NCBI GenBank assembly: GCA_963662155.1
Contig: OY759267.1
Location: 32,592,976 to 32,656,975 of the forward strand
Reading direction: 5' to 3'
From: Lamellibrachia columna
Lineage: Eukaryota > Annelida > Polychaeta > Sabellida > Siboglinidae
Length of the DNA: 64,000 nucleotides
Numbering within the stretch: position 1 is the stretch's first letter; the number at the start of each line of letters is the position of its first letter. This document shows positions 50,520 to 62,300 of this stretch, in pieces. The notes under the pieces are model-generated. The model was not told the DNA's origin. It saw only the letters and a list, made by a program, of their open reading frames with translations, and did not search any database. The position numbers and the translations under genes are program-made.

Positions 50520-50806
50520 GTAGGTGGACGCGCGAGGTTAGGCGAAGACGCGTAAAGAAAGTTATTGCTCAATTTTGTTATTGTTACTGCGAAATTCGTA
50601 TTTTTAGTTGTTTCGACATATGGACTGTTAGAAAACGAATATGGTGTTCCTACGGAAGTGCAGTATGCGCTTATTATTCTGCTCAAATTCGATATCGCCA
50701 TATTATCGCCCCCATTTTCATACTGGAGGTGATTTTGCACCAGAAATAACGCAAATAGTCGCATGAACACCTTACCCTGAATCACTGGCACTGCCATCAA
50801 GACTAG

Positions 50807-52380
50807 CGATGTCCGACAACTCTAAAGGGGTAAGACCACTATAGACCTTACAGTTTATTGTTCCAAACGAAAATATAGTGTATTAAATTGGCCACTCTTC
50901 CTCCTTTAGTCTTTACTAATCGGAGCTTTGCTTGTCTAAAATTTTCGCAGTAGAGATTCCCCCGCTCCATAATTCAGCCTGTCAGTGGCTGCACAATTTA
51001 TTCTGTATGTATAGAGCCACAATATCCTGGCAGCGACTTTGTTGTTCTACTACGACCCCTATTGTTTGTGATGCATTTTGCCCAGTATGATAAGACCCAG
51101 TGATTCTCGCTTAGCTATATCTGCTGTCCATGGATATGGTTACTGGAGCATCTTCAGGTAATCCTCGTAGCGTATTAATTGTCTTCATGTGGTCACGCCT
51201 TTTCGCCAAGTCTGCCAAAGTCATAGTTGCTGTCGCATTGTCAACTTTGTTTGCAGTCCGTTGCATGCTACTTCGGTACGGTGGTGGTACATCTAAGCTA
51301 GCAATTATCACACATGCACTGTAAATCTAGGAACAGCACACAATTAACTGTCAATAAGGGACGCATGCTCTGCAATGCACTCGTTATACATCTGTGTTGT
51401 TTTGTCTCTATGCATAATACGCATTTCTAATTGTGAGTCATCTTTCTTCAGGTATGTCGTTGTCAAGTCATCAGCAACACGTTTCTTCGGTCTCATGAGT
51501 TTGGCGCCATCCGATTTGCTCTCAGCATCTGGGATTTCGATGAGTCCACCTGGTGTAACTTTGGCGACTCTTGTGAATTCGGCTTGCGTGAGTCTTGGCA
51601 TCCACATGCTTGGTGTGGAATTGTCTGCTACGTCTTTCTTGGACGTGTGCACAGTGTGCCCTTTCTGAAAGCCACATCTCCTCACATTTTTGGCTATTCG
51701 GAACTTCACTTTTCTTCTCCATGCTGATATCTGTATCAGAGTCAAACACTTTTACTATGTTTTGAATGTTTAAATGTTTTTCTTCGATTTGGTATAACTT
51801 TCGTGCCGGTTTGTGAGATGTCGGAAATTAATTAGGGCACGGACCACAGTCAGAATCCATCCACCATTACATACATAAAGAATCCCAAGGAAAAAATTAA
51901 TTGTGCAGATAGGGTTTATTTGTGAGAGCAGAAATTGTGTGGATGAGGGAGTGGAAGTGATGTTCTTGTGCACAGTAGCATATAAGCTTTGAAATGATGC
52001 CATTTGTCAGTAGGTATGCCAGTTGCGTAAGGACACAGTGGCTGTTAGGCAGGATGTACTCATATTTGGGAAACCGGAGAATTTCATGGCAGAAATGCAG
52101 GGGCCTCATGCTTTGAAGCAATTTATGCGAAAAGGAGGTATGTCATTTTCACGAATTTCACACACCAGGTGTCTTAGTGGGTCTGTAATTTTCTGTGAAT
52201 TTAAAAAAAAATTGTAGGATAAATTTTCAATGTAGACGCAAGAACGTTATAATGGTCGTCTATGGGAAAAGTGACCGTGGTCCGTGCCAATGTCCGACAA
52301 CTCTGAAGGGGTAAGACCACTATAGACCTTCCAGTTTATTGTTTCACACGAAAATATAGTGTATTAAATTGTGATATTTG
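50807..52380. repeat. Internal ~1.48-kb repeat in copy A, related to the satellite unit
   Basis: TGTCCGACAACTCTAAAGGG and the following ~70 bp (50,811-50,890) recur at 52,291-52,370. The sequence after the second occurrence (to about 52,560) matches the start of the 1.34-kb satellite unit: AGAAGCTATTGGCT, the GGCGGAGGGATT word and CCACGTGGGCGCATGAAT. The spacing resembles one diverged satellite unit. Confidence 0.65.
50890..51745 (-). pseudogene. Mutator-like transposase relic with internal deletion (copy A)
   Basis: The N-terminal part (51,745-51,344) reads RRCGFQKGHTVHTSKK, MWMPRLTQAEFTRVAKVTPG and LMRPKKRVADDLTTTYLKKD. After a frameshift and loss of the region expected next, 51,311-51,111 reads VPPPYRSSMQRTANKV and INTLRGLPEDAPVTISMDSR. 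Past a stop come SYHTGQNASQTIGVVVEQQ and YIQNKLCS. It then jumps to TDRLNYGAGESLLRKF (about 50,985-50,940), equivalent to IDRINYGAGNSMLRKLE in the 46.5-kb copy, so several hundred codons are missing. This copy links the satellite ORF (N-terminal) with the 46.5-47.6-kb relic (C-terminal) as one family. Confidence 0.65.
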
Positions 52381-52716
52381 AATTTAAATAATCTGTATGA
52401 TGTGACATTAGTGCAATTGAACAGGCATGTTCACAAGTTTGTTTGTAGAAGCTATTGGCTTTGAAAAGGTGCATTTTTTAGAGTGTAACAGGCGGAGGGA
52501 TTCATTTGAATTTTTCTTCTGTGCACCACGTGGGCGCATGAATGCATGGCTATGTTTGTTAAAATTGATGGGCATCGCACGTCGGGGTGTTTTAATAGAG
52601 CTGGAGGTATGCGGTTTTGACAAAACTTGGTCAGCATTTCAATGAGATGATGGCAGTTGCTGTAAAAAATAAGAATTTTTGATGGTTATGTTTTCTTATC
52701 AAACAAAACGTTAAGT

Positions 52717-53790
52717 TTCAGGCACGACTTTTCACACTTATACTGCATACACACAATACCTGTGGTGGGAAAAGCGCGTGTCACCTTCTCGTGGTTCCTA
52801 CTGTGGATCACGACAGCAAACTTTGCTGTCGTGTGAACTAAGAACAGCGCACACTGGTACTATCTTGTAAACTGTGGATATTGTGTTTGTTTGTTTTATA
52901 CTGAATGGCTTGGTGCTTGGTGAAGTCATATCGGTTGCTGACTCGAGACAGTAGGTGCACGGTTTTGTGTCCAAAGGGAAATGTGGTTGATACCAACTAA
53001 ATATTCGACAGCCACATAATTCACACAGCTTGACGTCTAAAATGATGGTAATATCGAGCCTGATTGTTATGAAAGAAACACATATTTGGCTCGGTTGCAT
53101 TATTGACAGTTGCAGTCCGACCCATGTTTGCTGCTGTGACCGACTGTGCAGCAGGAACATCGTCATGTGTTCGGGATGGTCTACAACAACCTCCTTTGCT
53201 GTCTCTGGTATTTCAAGAGGTAACTCTGACAGCCTAAACGACGTTGGTTATTGCAATAAGGTAATGAACATAACAATTTACATGCTTCCTGATATGCTGT
53301 CATTGATATCTCACTTTTTCCAGTGGGATAGTAGTTTTGTATGTTAATATGCTGAATCAAACCATAAGAATGTAGAATATTATATTACATAACATAATAG
53401 CTATCACACGATCATGGGACCACTATCTGAATAAATTAATTAACATGGACAGTACATGTTCTCGCAATTTTAATTCCACATATCCAAATTTGCTTCTTTC
53501 ATAATTGTATACCTTGTGCAGATGTATATTGGGATATTAGAGCCGTTTTTGCAAATACCTGTCTTAAGAATTTACTTTGTTGTGTTTGACGTGTTATGTC
53601 ATACACTGTTGAAGAATAACAGCAGATTATTTGGTAACAACTTTTTGTTTGCGTCACTCATTATAATGGGAGTTTTTAGTTTTAGAAAATGTGATAGCTT
53701 TAATATATGCAATTCACAAGATAATCCATTTGTATGATGCCAACAGTGTACATTGCTGACAATCCTCGCTAATTGCTTTTGTAACAAATA
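52717..53790 (+). repeat. Dispersed repeat segment, also at 26,217-27,272 and 62,070-63,143
   Basis: It contains the GCAGGAACAT, GGTAACAACTTTTTGTTTG and AATATATGCAATTCACA words shared by all three. Small frames are not conserved in the 26-kb member. 54,200-54,275 (TAAAGCACCTTG ... TTATTATTAT) looks like an L2-type 3' tail. Confidence 0.8.
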
Positions 53791-55204
53791 AATGCAGTCA
53801 ATATTTGTTTTGTAGGTGTTTCCCCACACTTCACAACAACATGAAACACAAATCAGGTACTGTGAATAGTATATTGTTTTAAGTGAGTATTTTTGTGTAG
53901 TAAATATTTTGCACTAGTATGCATAATTGCAATACTTTTCAAAGTTTCAAAGGTATCATCCTATTAAAACAACTAGAAATTTACTTACATATGTCATTTC
54001 AATATCATTGATTTTTACATTAGTGCTGGCTTTTCGTAGTTACTAAATAGCATGACATTAATTTCCTACACATTATGTGATAATTGATTAACTACAAACC
54101 ACATAACCAATTAACCAAGTTGTTTGCCTGTCTTTGCTGAGTTCAACCGGGTCATTTGTTGAGCAAAAAAAATATTGGTGTCATCAGCAAAAAAATTAAA
54201 TTTAACAGTTATGAACTACATGTATGTAAAGCACCTTGATTGATCAGGCCCTGTATATCTACTTTATTATTATAATATGTAAGCATCACTTCTATCCAGC
54301 TACACTGTCTCAAACGACAGTGAGCACGAACATGAATGCAGAGTAATCACGGTTATACACAATCTTTACATTGCACATGATGCAACAGAGAGTTGTTCTG
54401 GAAGGGGTACAAAGGCTAGGATCCCTTTCCGACAATTGTCTAGATATCAGTCGCACACCCTTAACGAACCCCCTTAACCCTCCTTTCATGATTCTAAAAT
54501 GGATTGCAACACTCAGGATTAGGCACAGATGTTTTCTTTGGAGCCATCACCAGAGCCAGACTAACACCTAAGCCCAGGGTTTTATATACAATCAACCCTG
54601 TGGGATTGTAAATCCTATTGTAATGCACACAGCTGAGCATCAGTCCCCTGTCAGATCCATTGGGCTGATATGATACCTGTTACCAGATCCTTGGGCCCTG
54701 TGCTGTGTATTACCCCTGACACTTCCACTGTCACAAAGATAAACAGAATGCCTCCAAGTGGGCTGTAATGTGAAACCCTCCCAGGCTGGCTGCAATATGA
54801 TGCCAGCTAGTCTGATAAGAATGGTAACCTGTTAGCAAAATTGTAAAATTGCCACCATCCTAACTTCAAGTTGTTGTATCTCGAGAACTTACAATGGACC
54901 CATTCTAATTCTTTAATGGAACTTGTTGATGCAATGACCTTACTAATGGTCAAATTTGATTAAAATCAGAGTTTACTCATTTTGGGTCTATCAGGTCAAA
55001 AGTGAAGGCCAGTGACCTAAGTGACACTTGTAAAAACTTTTTTAACTGCCACATGAGTTTCTACTGTCAACAGTTGGAGACGAGTATCATTTCTGATCTG
55101 CTCCTCAAAAAAAAACAATGTATGGTACAAGATGAAATTGGTGTCTTAATTAGAGGAGAGGGGATAGCGGCTGTTTCTTTTAGTGTCACACATCAAATTA
55201 TTTC

Positions 55205-55590
55205 GAAAAGAAACATGTTTAATCACAGGTCATAAGGGTGCTGATCTCGAGAGCATGATCACAGGTCATAAGGGTGCTGACTTCGTGGGCATGATTACAG
55301 GTCATAAAGGTGCTGACTTTGAGGGCATCACAAGTCATAAGGTTGCTGACCTTGAGGGCATTATCACAGGTCATAAGGGTGCTGACCTCGAGGGCATGAT
55401 CATGGGTCATAAGGTTGCTGACCTTGAGGGCATTATCACAGGTCATAAGGGTGCTGACCTCGAGGGCATGATCACGGGTCATAAGGGTGCTGACTTTGAG
55501 GGCATGATCACAAGTCATAAAGGTGTTGACTTTGGGGGCATGATCACAGTTCATAAGGCTGCTGACTGATTACTTTTCATAAGAGTGCTG
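55205..55590. repeat. 36-bp minisatellite
   Basis: About ten units contain GGTCATAAGGGTGCTGACCT and GAGGGCATGATCACA. The period is a multiple of three, so it stays open on both strands; the peptide repeats are artefacts. Degenerate half units continue to about 55,680. 54,648-55,200 and 55,680-56,040 show nothing else. Confidence 0.92.
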
Positions 55591-56039
55591 ACTTTGTTCA
55601 AAGTTCAGAACGGTGCTGACTTTGATCACAGTTCAGAAGGGTGCTGATTTTGATCACAGTTCGGAATATGAGTATTGTTGGTTACAGCACGAATGATGAT
55701 GACAGATGTAATTCAAGTTTTATGTTGAGGGAACTCAAGTTAAGTAACGTAATAACATAATAATGCTTAAAGAACATTGTATCAGAACCGACCAGATCAA
55801 TTAACACCACCACATATTCACGAAAAGAGTACATACACGATTTGCTTCTACCATACTGTCAAATTATCATTTATAATTAATAAAAGATTATGAGGCACTG
55901 AGAAAATTTTCATCTGAATAGTAATACAGTACCGTATCTAAAACTATGGAAGTGCAGTTGCTTCAAAGATAACTTTAGAGTACTTGAACATGCTTCAATT
56001 TTATTTTAGTGTTGTTTATGCATATACTTAATTTTTATT

Positions 56040-56530
56040 AATTAAATTAACTTAAATTTTTCCATCCCATGAGCACTGAACTTTTTATTTTCAAGCTGTT
56101 CCTAGGAATATGGTAAACAATACAATGCATATGTAGAGTGGCCCTTTTAGTTTCATACCCTTTTCTCCTTCCTTTAAGGGTTTTATATAACATGAATATA
56201 CTAGCTGATTCAACAGCACCTACATTGCTGTATTCAAGGTTGATAGCTGCATACAATTCTTGACATTTCTCCCAAAATTCAACAACTCTATTTTGAGTTG
56301 GGATGTAATGCATCCCTTATGGATGAATATATGCTAGGAGCTAAGGAACTAAACGTGGTTGAAAGGGTAAGTCTTCAGATGTTTCCTACTGACCTAACAC
56401 TAACAGAGTGAATTCCAAAGAGTTGGTGCAACAACCGAGAAATCCCTGGTTACAATCTTTGTTTAAACTCTTGGAACAAAAAGTAGGTCAGAACTTGATT
56501 ATTGAAGCTTTCTGGGCTTTCTTACAACAG
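56040..56530 (-). pseudogene. Possible L2-like LINE C-terminal relic
   Basis: On minus, 56,480-56,400 reads SRDFSVVAPTLWNSLC, close to the conserved C-terminal box of L2-type LINEs, followed by a degenerate KTYLF-like end. A further minus frame (56,313-56,047) reads INLEYSNVGAVESASIF and is unassigned. 56,531-57,114 has no recognised feature. Confidence 0.5.
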
Positions 56531-57114
56531 TGGGCAATAAATGTAAATATGGATTGTGATTTGTTTAGGGACACAGGAAGCTGATTGTTCAATATTCATA
56601 AGATGCAACCATGTACACTCTCATGACTGAAATGATTAAATTGCATATAAATTTTAACAATTTATATTTAATACCACTTAAAAGTCTCACTTCAATTGTT
56701 CAATCATTGCATGTTAGGAATATTCATTGCATATCAAGAATATTCATTAGTGTGATTTTGGTGCCCGTAAATTAGCCACCACCAAATTCATGGTCTGGGT
56801 GGTTCACATTAATAGGGTCATCTCGTGGGTGGATAAATGGTTATTTAGGGTCTCGTGTTAAAAACATATGAGTAGATCTTAGTAGTGTATTTACTTACCT
56901 AGTTGGTGCACTAGGCCACCATCTCAGTTGAAATAGGGCTTTGTTTTACACTCTATATGGTTACCTTGCAATCTATTCTATAATTTGTTATTTCGTATAT
57001 ATTGTAAATATTGAATCGGATGCAATCAAGCCAGTTTCTGATTACTTCTGTTGTAACAGTTGCATTGAAACTGATGATCGGCTAAACTTTAGCCCACATT
57101 GAAATCACACGTAC

Positions 57115-59371
57115 ATTTACAGCAGAACACTGAATTCACACAACTGATGTGTACCTTTGTTTTTTGTATAAAAGTGCTGAGAAAATTGTTGTAACCGGAA
57201 TGATTACGTGTCCTCGATAGAACAACATGCATGTGTCGTTACAATTACGATACCAGAATAATTGCGACATAGAAACTGCGCTTCTAAGTGAGGATTTCTA
57301 CGTCATTGATGGCGTTGACAAGTGTCAATGAGTGGAGCTGCTGAAGATTATCTGATGCAAACAGGACAACAATGCCTATCGTGGTTCGTTGCCAACTCTT
57401 CCAGCACAGACAAAAGACCACGTTGCTTAATTGCTGTTTACGAGCCAGCATGCGGGCAGTTCTTGCATTTAGCATGTGTTACATAACAATCGATGCGAAG
57501 TGGTCTGTTTCAACACACATGGTTTGTCCATAGCACACACTACGTGCTTCACATGGACTTCTCTGTAACAGCTGATTTCAGCTAAATCGGTTGAAGTGCG
57601 TTGCGTTGACAGCCATTCAGACGAAATAGGTGAAAAAGAGGTGATACGAAACAGCTACTACGAAAACAAACGGTGCATCATAAACAGCGACTTTATGACC
57701 TAACAGAATGCGGAATACCACCGAAGAAGTGTCACTGATTTGAACACAATTTCTGCCTCGATTCTCTAGGTTTGTGAATAAACGTTATTTGGCTTTGTAG
57801 ATCAATAATATATATTCTGTGGAATACACATATTTGATATAGTATTAATGTTGATACATATGCCGTTTCTGCTCGGATTCTACAAACAATTGGCCATTCA
57901 TATGGAGTTATGATTTATGTATTGGGACACGTTAATTACTAATGACAACTATATTTCTCTTCTTCTGATGCAACTCATGATTATGTATTAACCGCTTCCA
58001 AAATGTGACTAGATTGTGGCCGCACTGGAGAGTTCTAGTGAGGTAGCCCTAGTACGAGTCTATATTAGGTAGAATGTCGGATTTGCGTACTTTAGCAGGT
58101 TCATGTAGGCCCTATGTTTAATGGATATATTATTTGTTCTTCAATTGGATGGAGACGACACACTTTCTAAGCATTTGACTGATTGTTGGCTAACGTAACT
58201 GTTGTGCGCATTTGTTGCACAAAGTAACGGCGATGGGAATGATTATATTCATAGATATTAAACAGATAATACCATTTAATACAACTGTTCGATGATACTG
58301 TAGACAAAATAATAAACTTTTTCCACGTGTAATGTGTTGCATTCCCAAGGTGTTGTGCTGGCTACGACGGGGACTGTTGTTTTTTACACTTTCTAAGAAT
58401 TTTGACTGACTATTGGCTAACGTAACTGTTACGCGCATTTGTTTCACAAAGTAACGGCGATGTGAATGAATAGATTCATAGATAATAAACAGATACTGCC
58501 ATTTAATACAACTGTTCGATGATACGGTTGGCAAAATAATAAACGTTTTCCACTTGTCTTATGTTGCATTCCCAAGGTACAGGTTATTGATGACAGTTAA
58601 CGGGCCGACGTTGTTGTAGGCGCCATCTTAGAGTGAGCACTTCCGGCACATGCGCATAATTTCCACCACTGAATCTGCATAATTAAATATCAATAACATA
58701 GACTAGTAATATTACTGATGCATGTTATACATTTTGCTGTATTACAACTCGAACTAAGTCATATAAGAAACATTCTAATGAATAAATTGTTTATTTAAAT
58801 GTTGTTATAACAGAAAAAACGTAAAGTGAACATGTTTCAAGAGTTCACACCACAAATTCGGCCGGATGGGTTTACCAACTATATAAACGGGTAGACGTGT
58901 TGTCATAAGAGGTTGCTAGCTCAACACATAGGGGTTGTCAGTAGTTTGGGTGGAGGACTACATCATGGTCTGGGGGCCGACAAACCTCTCCCCTGAGAGC
59001 TGCTCGATACGCAACTATAAGAGATTCGGTGACTGTGGATTGGTCTCTCCACCGACCGATAGGAGGTGCAACCAAATGGCTGATAATGGCTAAGTGTCAC
59101 TCACGTCATTGGTCTCTTATTTTTTAAACAAAAGAATATCGATCGTTATATATTCAGATTCGGTTTATTATTCTCGATTCGCATTAGTTGATCAATCGGC
59201 ATCAGTTTTATTGTCATCGTACCAAATGTCTGCCAATCCTTAATCAATTACATGTAAATTATTACGTTGATTTCCTTCCTTGCATTTTAGTAACTCGATG
59301 CTTTCATTATATCACTCTACGTCACTTCCAAAACAAAAAGGCTATATAATGTTAGTGTTTTATGGCACTCC
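57115..59371 (-). repeat. Inverted copy of the 13.5-15.4-kb dispersed repeat
   Basis: It matches the reverse complement of 13,463-15,445. It includes a local tandem duplication of about 226 bp: CACTTTCTAA at 58,161 and 58,387, both followed by GGCTAACGTAACTGTT. The YY1- and ETS-type sites at 58,621-58,646 are shared with the other copy. Copy B of the duplicated block starts inside this repeat without any break. Confidence 0.8.
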
Positions 59372-62300
59372 ATAGAGCACTATGTGATGATGGCGCTATG
59401 TAGATATCATATTTTATTATTATTATTTTGGTGGTGACGTTCTCGAAACACCAGTGCCAGCAGCATATTAATATTTTACGAAAACTCCCAATTTGTTGGA
59501 GGTATGTGATTTTGACGAAACTTAACTTGTTCACACATTGGCAGCACAGTAGCAGTGAATGTCATGAAGTTGTAGGATTTTTGATGGTCAAGTTTTCTAC
59601 TAATCATGCAAAACGTTAACGTGACCACCAAGGGAAAATCTGCAGTTGTTCTGTTACTACAATTTAATAATAGGACAAAACTGCTGGCCTCGACAATTTG
59701 AGAATGTGCCATGTTTTTAATTAATCCGCCGCCAAATCATGTGTGACATAGTTTTAGTTGAGGTACTTAGTCGTTTAACTATGCGTTGTGAGGCTGATGT
59801 GTTGTGTTTCGTGCTTCTAACAGGGCACTGGCGGTAAAGATGGCCCTCCTGGCGGACAATTCAGAAGAACGGCAATTTATCCGGTAGGTGGACGCGCGAG
59901 GTTAGGCGAAGACGCGTAAAGAAAGTTATTGCTCAATTTTGTTATTGTTACTGCGAAATTCGTATTTTTAGTTGTTTCGACATATGGACTGTTAGAAAAC
60001 GAATATGGAGTTCCTACGGAAGTGCAGTATGCGCTTATTATTCTGCTCAAATTCGATATCGCCATATTATCGCCCCCATTTTCATACTGGAGGTGATTTT
60101 GCACCAGAAATAACGCAAATAGTCGCATGAACACCTTACCCTGAATCACTGGCACTGCCATCAAGACTAGCGATGTCCGACAACTCTAAAGGGGTAAGAC
60201 CACTATAGACCTTACAGTTTATTGTTCCAAACGAAAATATAGTGTATTAAATTGGCCACTCTTCCTCCTTTAGTCTTTACTAATCGGAGCTTTGCTTGTC
60301 TAAAATTTTCGCAGTAGAGATTCCCCCGCTCCATAATTCAGCCTGTCAGTGGCTGCACAATTTATTCTGTATGTATAGAGCCACAATATCCTGGCAGCGA
60401 CTTTGTTGTTCTACTACGACCCCTATTGTTTGTGATGCATTTTGCCCAGTATGATAAGACCCAGTGATTCTCGCTTAGCTATATCTGCTGTCCATGGATA
60501 TGGTTACTGGAGCATCTTCAGGTAATCCTAATTGTCTTCATGTGGTCACGCCTTTTCGCCAAGTCTGCCAAAGTCATAGTTGCTGTCGCATTGTCAACTT
60601 TGTTTGCAGTCCGTTGCATGCTACTTCGGTACGGTGGTGGTACATCTAAGCTAGCAATTATCACACATGCACTGTAAATCTAGGAACAGCACACAATTAA
60701 CTGTCAATAAGGGACGCATGCTCTGCAATGCACTCGTTATACATCTGTGTTGTTTTGTCTCTATGCATAATACGCATTTCTAATTGTGAGTCATCTTTCT
60801 TCAGGTATGTCGTTGTCAAGTCATCAGCAACACGTTTCTTCGGTCTCATGAGTTTGGCGCCAACCGATTTGCTCTCAGCATCTGGGATTTCGATGAGTCC
60901 ACCTGGTGTAACTTTGGCGACTCTTGTGAATTCGGCTTGCGTGAGTCTTGGCATCCACATGCTTGGTGTGGAATTGTCTGCTACGTCTTTCTTGGACGTG
61001 TGCACAGTGTGCCCTTTCTGAAAGCCACATCTCCTCACATTTTTGGCTATTCGGAACTTCACTTTTCTTCTCCATGCTGATATCTGTATCAGAGTCAAAC
61101 ACTTTTACTATGTTTTGAATGTTTAAATGTTTTTCTTCGATTTGGTATAACTTTCGTGCCGGTTTGTGAGATGTCGGAAATTAATTAGGGCACGGACCAC
61201 AGTCAGAATCCATCCACCATTACATACATAAAGAATCCCAAGGAAAAAATTAATTGTGCAGATAGGGTTTATTTGTGAGAGCAGAAATTGTGTGGATGAG
61301 GGAGTGGAAGTGATGTTCTTGTGCACAGTAGCATATAAGCTTTGAAATGATGCCATTTGTCAGTAGGTATGCCAGTTGCGTAAGGACACAGTGGCTGTTA
61401 GGCAGGATGTACTCATATTTGGGAAACCGGAGAATTTCATGGCAGAAATGCAGGGGCCTCATGCTTTGAAGCAATTTATGCGAAAAGGAGGTATGTCATT
61501 TTCACGAATTTCACACACCAGGTGTCTTAGTGGGTCTGTAATTTTCTGTGAATTTAAAAAAAAATTGTAGGATAAATTTTCAATGTAGACGCAAGAACGT
61601 TATAATGGTCGTCTATGGGAAAAGTGACCGTGGTCCGTGCCAATGTCCGACAACTCTGAAGGGGTAAGACCACTATAGACCTTCCAGTTTATTGTTTCAC
61701 ACGAAAATATAGTGTATTAAATTGTGATATTTGAATTTAAATAATCTGTATGATGTGACATCAGTGCAATTGAACAGGCATGTTCACAAGTTTGTTTGTA
61801 GAAGCTATTGGCTTTGAAAAGGTGCATTTTTTAGAGTGTAACAGGCGGAGGGATTCATTTGAATTTTTCTTCTGTGCACCACGTGGGCGCATGAATGCAT
61901 GGCTATGTTTGTTAAAATTGATGGGCATCGCACGTCGGGGCGTTTTAATAGAGCTGGAGGTATGCGGTTTTGACAAAACTTGGTCAGCATTTCAATGAGA
62001 TGATGGCAGTTGCTGTAAAAAATAAGAATTTTTGATGGTTATGTTTTCTTATCAAACAAAACGTTAAGTTTCAGGCACGACTTTTCACACTTATACTGCA
62101 TACACACAATACCTGTGGTGGGAAAAGCGCGTGTCACCTTCTCGTGGTTCCTACTGTGGATCACGACAGCAAACTTTGCTGTCGTGTGAACTAAGAACAG
62201 CGCACACTGGTACTATCTTGTAAACTGTGGATATTGTGTTTGTTTGTTTTATACTGAATGGCTTGGTGCTTGGTGAAGTCATATCGGTTGCTGACTCGAG

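Larger units (their letters stand above)
47590..54647 (+). repeat. Duplicated block, copy A (continues at least to 54,647)
   Basis: It matches copy B (58,718-64,000) in direct orientation from ATGCATGTTAT onward. Offset is 11,128 bp before the LINE insertion and 9,364 then 9,353 bp after it. By eye there are about 18 substitutions, a 1-bp indel (A-run near 47,690) and an 11-bp indel (near 51,170) in ~5.3 kb. The right end of homology is unknown because copy B runs off the window. Its left edge cuts the 13.5-kb-type repeat in the middle, whereas copy B's left flank continues that repeat intact. Confidence 0.95.

Noticed and set aside
55183..55569. Repetitive peptide resembling a repeat protein
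   Set aside because: Open on both strands from a 36-bp minisatellite; no start context, splice sites or flanking domain.
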